From the NCBI GenBank assembly GCA_015501595.1, contig JADNRX010000040.1, positions 124,001 through 188,000 of the forward strand: DNA of 64,000 nt, written 5' to 3'. Positions within the stretch are counted from its first letter, which is position 1. Every line of letters starts with the position of its first letter. The notes below the pieces were generated by a model. That model was given only the letters and a program-made list of their open reading frames with translations, was not told the DNA's origin and ran no database searches. This DNA comes from Hymenopellis radicata. Lineage: Eukaryota; Basidiomycota; Agaricomycetes; Agaricales; Physalacriaceae. Below are positions 1-10,589 of this stretch, piece by piece. Both the position numbers and the translations under genes were made by a program.

Positions 1-1798
1 TCTCGCGCGAAGCCATCGACATCTGCCGTTTCCTGGTTGAAGGGTATCTATCACTGCTTTTTATTCATCGGGACGACGTTGAGGGAGTCTTGCCGTTACT
101 GCCTTGGTTGCATAGCAGTGAAGCCTGCGAGCATGTTTTTGGCATTGCGCGCAAGATTGTCAAGGACTTCAGCTTCTTAGACTTCATTTACATCATCCCT
201 AAACTCCGTATCACCATGCGCGAGGCAGTCCTGCGCTCCCAGACGGCGGATGCACACGAACAAGCCACTGGATATAACCATACTTACTTTGATAGTGCCG
301 ACATTGACGCTCTAGCCTTGGCTACCTTTCCTTCTGATGAGCAGATCTTTCAGGCTGCTCTCGATGCTTCCGAAGAGTTGGATAGCATTTTGCTCCTCTT
401 GGGGATTGATCCCGTCGTTTTCCACCAACTGCAACAGCGGTTTGCCGCTGCTCCTACTCTCCCGAACATTCGATCCTGGTTTCGCGACAGCAATGATGAT
501 GATGACCGGTCCAGTGTTGAATCGGATACGAGCTCTCTTGATCTACCTCCTGCTAACGAACTGCAATCTTGGATGGAACGAGCCGAACAGGTTGCAGAGA
601 CTTTGCCGCGGAAGGAGAGGGAACGGACTTTGAAACTGACCTTCACATCACTCGCGCTGAGCGTCGAAGATACCATACGAGTGTGAGTTGCTCTTCATTA
701 ATACACTGTCTTGTTGTCGACTTTCCACTTACTACAATATATATAGAAATGAATTCGTCGCTGATCCAACATATGATAGACGCGAACAAGACGTGTATTC
801 AAACGAAGCCGCTAATCTTCAAGCTCATTTCTCGCCTCTTCAGCTACCACCTGTTCGCACTGCGGATGATCGTCAAAAACCGTTCGGCCAAGGTGCCATC
901 ACTACGCGCCACCTTGATTTCTCGCAGATGGTAGCCATACGTAGGGAGCATCAGACACGGCATGCTGCGAATAGCACTCGAGTTCGCGATGTACCTCATC
1001 GAAATGTGGATGACGGCACTACTAAAATGCGTCGCGACATCATCAGGGAGTATCAGGATATTCTTCGGGAGGCCGAAGACACCAAAGCTGTTGGTACTGG
1101 CAGTGAACGCGCCCTGCGTTGGAAAGGTGAACCGGAAACCGGAAACTCTGCAAACGCTGCTCATGTCGCTGCGAGTACTGCTCGACAGGTGAGTTGTTCC
1201 CGTTTAGTATCAGACGTGGCTGATCGCGATGTACATATCAGCTGGCCACCAAAGGTCGCAATGCATTTGTGCATGTGAAGGCCACAAATATAGATGCTGT
1301 CACCGGTGCACGGATCTCGAAACTACGCCCACTTGTACCGGGAGACTACCTCATTGTTTTGTCGAGTAATGAGTTGATGGTTGCACGAGGTAGGTCCATT
1401 CATTCCAGGTCATTCTCATTTACTGACCTCCGGTTAGAGTCGACGCCCTGTACAAGAAAACCGGCGGCAAGAAGGCTAAGCACGAAGCCATCACCACAGC
1501 GGACAGCATCACGACAGTTTCGTACCTTGGTGTACAGTTATTCCCATTCCAACAAGGCCGCTTCTTCATTAAGCTTGCCTCTATCCTGCATACCAAGAAA
1601 TTCGGGCACTTGTTTTCTATCGAAGTCATGGTTGTTCTCTCTCATAAACCCACACTAAGCGAGGCCGGGCTGGAGCTTTCGAACGAGGACATGCTGATGT
1701 ATGCCGGCCTCAAGAACGAGGTGGCAAGATTGATCTTAGGGATCAAAGAATACAATAGGCGTACCAAAGAGCTAGATACACTCGACGATGAAGAATAA
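1..1798 (+). CDS. Hypothetical protein of an Agaricomycete-specific family (5' end outside window)
   Basis: The reading frame is open from base 1 and continues through three introns: about 683-746 (gtgagt...atatag), 1189-1241 (gtgagt...cag) and 1390-1439 (gtaggt...ag). It ends at TAA 1796-1798. The N-terminal visible part contains the block HSSEACEHVFGIARK and then a helical stretch with the motif YFDSADID. I recall this pattern from large multi-copy families of uncharacterised proteins in mushroom genomes, possibly of transposon origin, but I cannot name a domain. The centre is acidic and Ser/Asp-rich (near 495-540). The last exon is lysine-rich, then has an aromatic-rich patch and a helical acidic C-terminus. 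The gene's start lies before the window, so length and function are open. The splice calls keep one frame throughout, which supports the model. Confidence 0.55.
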
Positions 1799-2334
1799 AT
1801 GTATATTTGGCTATCCTAGCCTCTCCTACGCCTCTCCTAGCCTCCGCGAAGCTGTACAAGCGCTAAAAATGGCACCGCGAGTGTCTGTACAGCTTCCTGA
1901 ACCCTCATGCAAAAGTCGGACATGGGACCAAATCTGGCGTCAAACCTTGATGAAAAGTCGGACACGGAGACCCAAGGGCTGTCGGACACGGCGGCGAAAA
2001 TTTCGAAAATTTGGGATCAACGATGCCAGTGTATTATCCAGGGTCCTGCCTGAATGCGACAAAGACCAGTGAGGAATGTCCTGATACGCGTCGGGGAACA
2101 AGAGCTGTGGCCGTGCGATTAGTGACGTTTGAGTGACGTGACGGTTTGTTTTGACAAATAGTGGCACACAAAGGCGATCTTTCGTTCTGCCACCATCGCG
2201 AAGAACAACTGCTGGACGACGCCGATATATAACCTCGCTTACGACTAACGCGAGGGCCGCACTGCTCGCACTTACGACCACCGCCACAAACCGGTAGCCC
2301 GACTAACCCGACCGCAAACAAGCTCAACCTTACG
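1799..2334. other. Intergenic spacer and probable promoter of the transportin gene
   Basis: No convincing coding exon was seen. Around 1912-1995 the phrase AGTCGGACA(C/T)GG recurs three times in degenerate form. The last 100 bases before 2335 are C-rich, as often seen upstream of fungal start codons. Confidence 0.5.
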
Positions 2335-5300
2335 ATGGGCACCCCAGCGCAATGGACGCCTGACCCGGCGGCGCTGACCCAGATCCTCGCGACGATACAT
2401 GCCTCGACGGACATGTCGCCCGCCGTACAGCGTAATATCACGCAAAAAGTGCCTCTTTCCTCGTCCCTGCGTACTCTTGGCTAATCCTCTCTCCATAGCT
2501 CAACTCTTACTCGTCAGTACCATCCTACATTGGTTATCTGGCATGGATCCTCGTGGACATGCCACAAGAGGAAGAGCGGATCCGCAGCATCGCGGGATAT
2601 CTGCTCAAGAACAATGCACGGCTGGTCCTTCAGCTGGACAACATCTCGTCTGCTTCTGCCCAATTTGGAGGGCAAGGCCAGGCGCAGGACGGCGCCGTGA
2701 TTAAAGCTTACGTGAAGAGCTCAATTCTGCGCGCATTTGGGAATGCAAGGGAGGGTGCGATGATTAGGAATACAGCGGGACAGGATGTAGTGGCGTATTT
2801 AGGCGTTTTGGAGCCTAAACATTGGCCCGAGTGTCTGGAAGTGCTCGTGGGCATGCTAGATCTCGATGGCGATATGAGCGAGGTTAGTACCTTTGTTCAT
2901 CTCTTACACTCTTCTGACCTAGTCTCTAGTCTGCATTCAACGTCCTGGAAAAGGCTTGCGAAGATTATCCACGCAAGCTCGACGTGGAGATCAATGGGAC
3001 GCGCCCTCTCGACTTTATGATCCCCAAGTTCCTCGCGTTGACGGATCACCCGTCAAGCAAGATGCGTGCCCACGCCGTCGCGTGTCTCTCCTACTTTGTT
3101 CCCGCCAACACCCCCGCGCTTTTCGCCCACCTCGACGCTTTCATTGCCTCCCTCTTCCGCCGCGCATCTGATGATGATCCATCTGTGCGTCGCCACGTCT
3201 GCCAGGCCTTGGTCCTGCTCCTCGCCGCCAGACCGGAGCGCCTGATGCCCGAGATGGCCAATGTTGCCGAATACATGCTCTATTCCACTCGCGACACCAA
3301 TGAGCATGTAGCCCTCGAGGCTTGCGAGTTTTGGCTTACCTTTGCCGAGGACGGCGAACTCGCTAGTTATCTGGCACCGCTTTTAGGACGAGTGGCACCC
3401 GTGCTTCTCGACTGCATGGTCTATGGAGAAGATGATTTATTGTGGCTGGATGGCGGAGAGGAGGAGGATCAGGAGCAACCTGATCGGGAGGAAGATATCA
3501 AGCCGCGCTTCTATGGTGGCAAGGCCCATGGCTTTGAGAGAGATGAAGCTGATGGCAAGGACAAGATGCGGTATGGAGCGGAGACATTTGAAGACGACGA
3601 CGATTTCGACGACTACGACGACGATGATTTTGGCGATGATATGAGCACTGAGTGGAATTTGAGAAAGTGTGCCGCCGCGGCGTTGGATGTCCTAGCTGTA
3701 CGCTTCACCGGTGAACTTTTGAATGTCCTCCTCGGCCCATTGAAAGAGAAACTCTGGAACCAGGACTGGCTGCAGCGGGAAAGCGGTATCCTGGCGCTGG
3801 GCGCGATGGCGGAGGGTGAGTATATGTTTCGTGTTATGGACTGTGCTGACCGGTGTTTAGGCTGTATCGACGCAATCGAACCCCATCTTCCAGTTTTGGT
3901 GCCGTATCTCATTAACACGCTCAACGATCCCAAGCCGCTCGTGCGTTCGATAACGTGCTGGACTCTCGGACGCTACGCGTCTTGGTGTACTCAGAACATC
4001 TCCGTCGAGCACAAGCAGACGTACTTTATCCCGACCATGGAGGGCTTACTGCGCATGGTCCTCGACTCGAACAAACGCGTACAGGAGGCGGGATGCAGTG
4101 CCTTTGCGACGCTCGAAGAGGATGCAGGCGCGGAGCTCGCGCCGTTCTTGGAGCCAGTGTTGCGGAATCTCGTTTTGGCATTTGGTAAATATCAGAGCAA
4201 GAATATGCTGATACTTTATGATGCTGTGGGGACACTGGCGGATGCGGTAGGAAGGGCGCTTGGGGAGCCGATGTATGTCGAGATTTTGATGCCTCCGTTG
4301 ACGGGGAGATGGGCAAGACTGAAAGATGACGATGCGGATTTGATACCGCTCCTTGAGGTGTGCGGGTTTTTTTATTTCTGTTCATTTGCTCATATGTTAT
4401 AGTGCCTCGCATCTGTATCTATCGCAATGGGCACGTCGTTCTTGCCGTATGCCGGCCCAGTCTTTCAACGATGCACAAGCATAATACATAATGCGCTGTT
4501 GCAGTACCAGGCGTGGCAGCAGCATCAGAGCACGCATGCGGAGAGCGACATGGACGAGCCCGACAAGGCGTTCTTGGTTGTCGCCTTGGACTTGCTGAGC
4601 GGCCTTACACAAGGCTTGGGCGGCGCGTTGGAGACTTTTGTAAGAGGAGCAGAGGGTGAGTTCTCGTTTACGTTTTTGATTCTGTTCCTAAGATTCGTGT
4701 AGGCCAGAACAGTCCGAATCTGCTTGCGCTGCTTACGGTGTGTTTGAAGCACCCGCAGGCGGCAGTGAGGCAGAGTGGGTACGCGCTCGTCGGTGATATG
4801 GCCATGGGATGCTTCGGTGTACTGAGACCGGCGATGGCTGGGATCATGCAGGAGCTGGTAGGACAACTGGACCCTGAGCCCAAGTTTGAGTTTGTGAGCG
4901 CGAGCAACAACGCTGCGTGGAGTGTGGGCGAGGTGGCGTTGCGCTATGGGCGGGACGACCCGGAATTTGCGACGTATGTGCCGCCGCTCATTGCCCGGCT
5001 GATCCCGATTTTGCTGCACCCCAAGGCGCCGCGGAGTCTGCATGAGAATGCGGCGGTGAGTATTGGACGGATTGGGTTAATGCATCCGGGACTGGTCGCG
5101 CCGCATTTGGCGGAGTTTGCGCAGGCGTGGTGTCAGGCGCTGTATGAGATTCGGGATAATGAGGAGAAGGACAGTGCATTCCGGGGGTTGTGTACGATGG
5201 TGGAGGTCAACCCTGGGGGGATTGCCAAGGTGGGTGACGCTTAATCTAATTTGATGTCAGCGTCTGATTGGGGTGCAGAGTCTGCTGTGGTTCTGCAATT

Positions 5301-5511
5301 CGATTGTGAGGTGGAATGCGCCGAGTCCGGAATTGAATGGGATGTTCCAGACGCTGTTGAGTGCGTTCAAGGTGTGTTTCGATTCAGTTTAGGAGGAAGA
5401 GTGGATACTGATGTGGGTGTGTAGGCGCACGATCAGAGTGGGTGGGCCGCGCAGGTGCAGGCGTTTCCGCCTGTCATTCAAGAGCGGTTGGCGCAGCGGT
5501 ATGGGGTGTAG
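2335..5511 (+). CDS. KAP104: Transportin (karyopherin beta-2), nuclear import receptor
   Basis: This is the importin-beta family receptor that carries PY-NLS cargo such as hnRNP-type RNA-binding proteins into the nucleus. Eight exons join in frame: 2335-2448, 2499-2882, 2930-3815, 3861-4357, 4403-4655, 4703-5229, 5279-5371 and 5425-5511, all with GT-AG introns of 45-50 nt. The translation follows human transportin-1 as I recall it from end to end. Landmarks are the PLDFMIPKFL repeat, VALEACEFWLT, an acidic Asp/Glu loop (codons near 3590-3640, the H8 loop that helps Ran-driven cargo release), WNLRKCAAAALDVLA, SNKRVQEAGCSAFATLEE, LLILYDA-like and DNEEKDSAFRG. The C-terminus ends RYGV, matching FYGV of the animal protein. 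The start was chosen because the first exon splices directly into the conserved QKLNSY block. It is complete and intact. Confidence 0.95.
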
Positions 5512-6357
5512 AAAAGCTACGAACCTTTGTGTACTATTCCCTCCGTCTCAAGTAGATACGTTTTTTTTTTGATTTACCAGTCCGCCGTCAATTCAGTAGT
5601 TAGCATTTTCCGTCCTCCAAGTAGTTAGCATTTTTATCAAGTAGTCAGTAGTATAGCATGTCTCTCTCTCCATCGTAGCATACAGTAGTGTAGCATCTCT
5701 GTTTTTTTGTCCTTTCGTAGCATAGCATTTCTTTGTAGGTAGCATTTGTAGGTACATAGGATATCGAAGTTGTGTGTGTGTGCGTGCGTGTTTAAAGGAA
5801 GGGGGGAGGAGGGCAGGCTCTGTTTCTTCCAAGGACGATGATCGTCATGCTAGTTCCAATGCGACTTTTGATTGCGCGCGCGTCTTTCAAGTTCTCCGAC
5901 GCTGCAAACGACGGAGAAGTCTATCAAACGTGTAAATGGACTCTCGCCCTCGATGACGAGCTTGCGACTTGGTACTAGTATTCGGTTAGTAAAGTAAGAA
6001 CGATTAGGTGCTCGTATCTACCTGCGCACTATGAAGTATATTCTTTGATGTCGATTCGTCGTAATGCCAGGACTGACGTTGGACATTCTTGTACAATTAC
6101 TACTCGAACTTGTATACAACTAGTTCTACATGTTTTCCGTAGATGAATCTTGTTTTTCGGAAGGTAGACAGTCATGGAACGAGCTTTCTAAAAAATCGTC
6201 AGACAAGTACGGCTCATAGGAAGAGGAGTGTGATGTCCGACCGTGAAAGCGACGGAGCATAGGAAAAAGAGATGAATCTTGACAACTCGGTGAGTCTAAA
6301 AACGCTTGATACAACTAGATTCGATGTTTGAAGAGAGATATCTGCAAGTAATAGTAT
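5512..6357. other. Intergenic spacer between convergent genes, repeat-rich
   Basis: This region separates the ends of the transportin (+) and TDP2-like (-) genes. No supported gene was found. It holds the TAGCAT-rich block described separately, a TG dinucleotide run near 5770-5790, and AT-rich sequence up to about 6350. A 16-bp palindrome (TTTACCATATGGTAAA) lies at about 6357-6372, at the stop codon of the next gene. Confidence 0.5.
5592..5790. repeat. Irregular TAGCAT-containing repeats followed by a dispersed repeat copy
   Basis: The word TAGCAT (often GTAGCATTT) occurs at least eight times with irregular 10-40 nt spacing. The right end, from about 5716 (TTCGTAGCATAGCATTT) through GTAGGTACATAGGATAT to the TG run, recurs at 9003-9056 in the same orientation with the same closing GTGTGTG tract. 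It is probably the remnant of a small dispersed element. Confidence 0.6.
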
Positions 6358-7296
6358 TTACCATATGGTAAAGGTACATCTCAGGCCGCAATGATCACTC
6401 CAAGGGATCTCGCCAGATTCCGCGCCCGACTCAATAGGACCAGGACGGACAACTTCAATTTCCGTAGCCTGCAAGGGCCCCATCATCGCAACCTTATCCA
6501 ACCTGCCTTCCTGCCGTTCCCCGTCAGCGTCTTCCCTCCCATGCACTGCGCCCCACGCATCTACCACGTCGGTCTTCTCGAGGATCCAATCCTCCTCAAG
6601 GCTGAGCGCATCAACAAAGTCACCTGCAATGATCCCCCCCCTGCATCCGGGCTCGCGCAGGATGTCAACCAGTATCTTAATCTGCCAGGCCCGGTAAGAC
6701 GGCAGCGCAACACCGAGTCTGGGGGGGTCGAGGTGCACATTGACAAGACGGAACTTGACTGTGTCCGGCGCGGATGGGGGGGTGATGTCCACGCAAAGGG
6801 CATCCCTCTCGGACGTACTTGGGAGGGCTACGCGGGAGACGTCCCCGAGCATGAACTTGCCACTTCTATCAAACCCATCGCCTTCGAAGACACAGCGCGC
6901 CCTCGACAGCAAAGTCATGGTTGCAAAGGGCACGCCCTCAAACGGCGTGTGGTCGTCGGCGTCGGTGACCAGGAAGGCCGCCCGAACTCGCGCATCGTCC
7001 AGAATAGAGGCGCGGACCTCGGTCGTGACTTCTTGGAGAAAGATGATGTCAGGAGACCCTTTTGGTCCATCGAGAATATGGCTGAGGATGCGTTTGGAGC
7101 GTGCGAGGGGCTGCGAGGAGAAGGCGTCAATGTTCCACGATACAAGAGAAAGCGTCTGCGGTTGGTGTGCTTTTCTCGAAGATACGGGTGACTTGAAAGA
7201 TATGGGTGTCCACAGTCGTGTGGACCGGTTGAAGGAAGAAAGAGTGCGGAAAATTCGGTTGGTGACCTTGGCTGGCTGTAGGCTGTTGTTGACCAT
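6358..7296 (-). CDS. Endonuclease/exonuclease/phosphatase family protein, TDP2-like
   Basis: This is a single 312-residue reading frame with the fold signature of metal-dependent phosphodiesterases (EEP superfamily), closest in motif order to tyrosyl-DNA phosphodiesterase 2. TDP2 removes topoisomerase II peptides from 5' DNA ends. Visible motifs are SWNID (Asn near residue 55), FLQEV (Glu near 89), a central NVHLD block, GDF near residue 225, RLDKV, and a C-terminal SDHCGLR (Asp/His near 301-302). The usual GD(F/T)N metal or catalytic Asn is replaced by Val (GDFVDAL), which is unusual. The basic, Ser-rich first 45 residues could be a mitochondrial or nuclear targeting segment. No intron is needed. 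It could instead be another EEP-family nuclease. Activity is uncertain given the Val substitution. Confidence 0.75.
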   Translation of the reverse strand: MVNNSLQPAKVTNRIFRTLSSFNRSTRLWTPISFKSPVSSRKAHQPQTLSLVSWNIDAFSSQPLARSKRILSHILDGPKGSPDIIFLQEVTTEVRASILDDARVRAAFLVTDADDHTPFEGVPFATMTLLSRARCVFEGDGFDRSGKFMLGDVSRVALPSTSERDALCVDITPPSAPDTVKFRLVNVHLDPPRLGVALPSYRAWQIKILVDILREPGCRGGIIAGDFVDALSLEEDWILEKTDVVDAWGAVHGREDADGERQEGRLDKVAMMGPLQATEIEVVRPGPIESGAESGEIPWSDHCGLRCTFTIW

Positions 7297-7484
7297 GGCT
7301 CTCTGTTGAAGCCAAAAGCATCTGGTTGGGGTTTAAGTACTAGTGTGAGTAAGACAGAACACCACGATGTTCACCGTCTCCGATCATCCTTGCGTCTGCC
7401 CCGCTGGAACGATACCCGCAAACTGTTCCGTCTCATCGATTGGTCGACTACGGTTTGACCCCTTCGACCGTGCCGAGTCCACTG

Positions 7485-7598
7485 GCGTGTTATATTCCGG
7501 GACGCTGCGTTGGAAGTGCTGTTCAACTATGGCGACTACACTTTTGCAAGCTGCTAGTTTCTTGAGGGTTCGTCGTGGATTCTTGTTCGTATGTCTGA
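7485..7598 (+). pseudogene. FunK1-type kinase gene fragment (relic)
   Basis: About 114 bp closely matches the inverse of 32138-32256, inside the FunK1 kinase gene further on. Both share TTATATTCCGGGA / TAATATTCCGGGA, then TATGGCGACTACACT, then GAGGGTTCGTCGTG. In the relic a CAG codon has become TAG and the frame is disturbed nearby. The matching segment runs across the exon end into the intron of the intact gene, so the copy arose at DNA level and not from mRNA. Weaker similarity extends left to about 7370. Nothing suggests that it is expressed. Confidence 0.75.
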
Positions 7599-7738
7599 GA
7601 AGTCCACAATCGTGACACAAATTCGCCTATCTGGGACCTTGCCCTGTAAATGAAGAGTGTTCTTCGCTAAATCGTGTTGCGACTGGACTTGCAGTTAATC
7701 AACAACGCCACTGATAAACCTGCAAAGACTCACCAAGC

Positions 7739-9360
7739 TCATAAGATCGAAACAGCATCCAGGAATGAGCTTGTGCAGTTTATACCGCCAGAATACCAAA
7801 TAGTGTCTCGGTCATCAAGAATCAAGAGGTCCATTTCCTGATTGTAGAGAACCTGCAACGGACGGGTCTTGGTATTCCAGCGCAGACCGTGCTCCCAAAC
7901 GTTGAGCTGATGCCTAGCTGCGTACAAAAACCCGTTGCTATGCGGTTCGTTGCACCATATAATGCGACCTGGAGCACGGAAGAACAAGTTGTTCCGGCGA
8001 GCCTTTGAGGACTACGGCAGACGTTAGGACCGGGGCATGGCTACTGGTGAAAAAGAACACGTACAGTTGATGCATCGATGAAGCGGCTAACGAGATCATC
8101 GACCGTGTCAGGCGCAAGCGATGCGAGCTTCTTTACAGGCTTCAAGTCCAACGGCCGTTGAACGATCGGATGGTGAACCCCCATGAGCGCTCTCCGAGTC
8201 CTAGAAACTGATTGGAACGTAAAATTGAACGGAAGATATTCCGGACGTACTCTTCCCGAACCAGCGGAACGACTAGCTGAACTAGCTTGATGCTAGAATT
8301 CATAAGAATGTAGAAGGGAATGGGGAGCTGGAAGCCGCACAAGAGACCAGCAAGAGACCAAGCTGTTTTCAACGCGTCGACTTGCTCTTGCAGTGTCCGT
8401 ACGTTGGTCTCCAGAGATTCCTTGACCGCTGCGTTCTCGTCGAATTTCGTTTTCCGTGATGCATTCTCGACTTTTAGTTCAAGAATATCCGACTCCAATT
8501 GGGCGATCCTCGCATCCGACGTGGGAGCATCCGCAGACTGCCTGCTTTAAGCGCACACGGCCGTCAGCAGCTGGCATAAAACTTACGATGGCTACAGGAA
8601 GCTCGTCGTCTATCGACTAACCCATATCAGTTATAAATGAGGATAATGGAGGACGAAACGCACTAGCAATGGGGGTAACTGTATCTCCTCGTCCTCCTCC
8701 TTCTAAGTTCTTCACATGCCGAAACTTGTTGCTCAAGGTCTCACGCAATTCGAGATTCTGGAGCTTGAGCTGAGCCGCCTCCTTCTTAAAAAGTTGCATG
8801 TTGAAAGTTAGGATCTCGTTGCATTCCGCTAGTTCCCGCGCCCGAGTTATGATATGAACGAAAGACGCGTTGACATTTGATACGCGCCTCCTTCTCATCC
8901 TCGAGCTTCTTGATTTTGGCTTCGGCATCCTTGACTGCGCGGGACATGGTGATGGTAGATGCGGAGAAGGAATTCGCACATACAAACAAACAAACACCCA
9001 CATTTTCGTAGCAGAGCATTTTTTTGTAGGTACATAGGATATTGATTGGTGTGTGAGAGAGCCATTGAAGCTGGGGAGAGTACAGAAATGAATAAGTACA
9101 TATTTGTATGGGAAAGCAATTGAGAGCTGGACTGGAATGATGCACCTCACGTGGTCGTTGGCCTCTTTGACACTGACCGTCATCTCGTCCACCTGTACCC
9201 ACTCTAAGCTCCACATCAGTCCTAATTAAGAGCCATACGACGCGATAAGGGAGTGCGCCTACCATCGCGCTTGACGCGTTCGAGTGAGCTGATCTTTCCG
9301 ATTTCTACAAGTCATATTGATTCTTCCTGGACAGCGAAACTAGAATATTCACCTGCGTCT
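7739..9360 (-). CDS. Probable multi-exon coiled-coil protein (boundaries uncertain)
   Basis: Short open blocks with plausible splice sites follow one another on the minus strand. They encode a charged helix (KKLEDEKEA near 8900), a leucine-rich coiled coil (LKLQNLELRETLSNKFRHVKN near 8710-8790), a second helical block (near 8350-8490), and a C-terminal segment with WEHGLRWNTKTRPLQVLY near 7840-7900. Upstream exons appear to begin beyond 9300 (NKKTQ, then IGKISSLERVKR). The region 8950-9130 looks like an enlarged intron that holds a dispersed repeat copy. I could not join all exons in one frame, so it may be a decayed gene. No function is recognised. Confidence 0.35.
9003..9056. repeat. Second copy of the 5.7-kb dispersed repeat
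   Basis: The segment TTCGTAGCAGAGCATTT...TTGTAGGTACATAGGATAT followed by a GTGTG tract matches about 5716-5790 with a few changes and one short deletion. It lies inside the probable intron of the coiled-coil gene. Confidence 0.6.
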
Positions 9361-9940
9361 TCTTGTTATCTGCTACTTTGTGGCCCGTCAGGTAACTCAA
9401 TGAATCTTCCCTTTTTTATCCAGCTTAAACCACCTGGAACATAGCGACCTCGGATGACTACGGACTCAAACTCAATCCGCTGCACTAACTGTGCGCTTCT
9501 CTTCCTTCGGCCTAGTGCATCCGGCCAGACGCGCACAGCCCGCGTAGAGGAACTTCTCGGCCAGAACCATCCTCCACATGACATCGAGCTGTCCGGTTTT
9601 TCGCACGGTCGTGGAGGACACGCCCGCTGCTCTTCGGGATCTCGACGCGAAGATTTCTCAGGCCCGGGAATTGCTGGATACTCTCCTCTCGGAACGCACG
9701 CAAGTGCAGTCGCACTTCGAAGACGCAAAATCACTCCTCCATCCCATGCGTTCCATCCCCGATGAGGTTCTAGCCGAAATATTCGACCATTGCATGGTGA
9801 AGGTATACAAGCCTAAAAGTCCCGACGCGCTCGACCCAGGAGGAGCCCCTTGGCTTCTGACTCGAGTCTGTCGTCGTTGGAGAGCGCTTGTAGTCAATCT
9901 TCCTCAGCTGTGGACATATCTCTTGCTTGATTTCGACAAG

Positions 9941-9945
9941 CATAT
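9941..9945. repeat. 5-bp target-site duplication, left copy (CATAT)
   Basis: CATAT lies directly before the TG of the 5' LTR and is repeated at 21048-21052 directly after the CA of the 3' LTR. The host codons AAG-CAT-ATC are restored across it. Confidence 0.93.
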
Positions 9946-10523
9946 TGTTATGGATCACTGACTAGTTGACAGTCCTTCGTCTTGCTCGGAAAGCGTCCTT
10001 GCTGACTAGAATTTTCTCCTGTTTGTTATTACTCACTTCGACTCATCGGTAGGCCCGCGCTACCGCTTAATTACTCATTTTGACTGTTCGTGACTCGTGT
10101 ACCGAGTCATCTATTCCACTGTACTAGTATATAAGGGTTCCCTAAACACCCACAAGAGTTACCTTTTTACCTACCTATGACTACAACATAAATACTTCGA
10201 AATATATTACTTTTGTCCAAACCTTGCGAGATCAGACTTCGCCGGACAAATCATAACCTTAGTGCCTACGAGATAAGACTTCGTACGCACACGCTTATTC
10301 CTTGACACACACGCGATCAGACAGCGCGTCAAGAAACCAATCTATTTTCACTACGCTACACATCCACGTTCACACCGGTCCTCACCCGCGATCGGACCCT
10401 CGAGTCGACATACGCGCCCTGACTTCACAAGTGCACAGCCGCACTGCACGACAGCACAGCCTCACTTGTTGCGCTAGGGTCAGACTCGCTTACCAACTAC
10501 CAATTCTACACACTTTCACAACA
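9946..10523 (+). repeat. 5' LTR of the Gypsy element
   Basis: It begins TGTTATGGATC and ends CACTTTCACAACA. It has the same 578 bases as 20470-21047 at a constant offset of 10,524. It contains a TATA box near 10128 and serves as promoter for the genomic transcript. Confidence 0.95.
10128..10135 (+). promoter_or_regulatory. TATA box in the 5' LTR (U3)
   Basis: TATATAAG lies 183 bases into the LTR, after the TGACTCGTGTACCGAGTCA inverted motif at about 10091-10109. The position fits a U3 core promoter, with R starting some 30 bases downstream. The same motif is at 20652 in the 3' LTR. Confidence 0.6.
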
Positions 10524-10589
10524 CTGGTGGACACATTGTCTTCCTTGCGGGTCGGGATAACTGTATTATACAACCGTACAAGTAGCGGG

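Noticed and set aside
10524..10545. Primer binding site directly after the 5' LTR (TGGTGGACACATTG)
   Set aside because: It begins with TGG one base after the LTR, as expected, but I could not match it to a specific tRNA 3' end from memory, so it is not listed as a feature.
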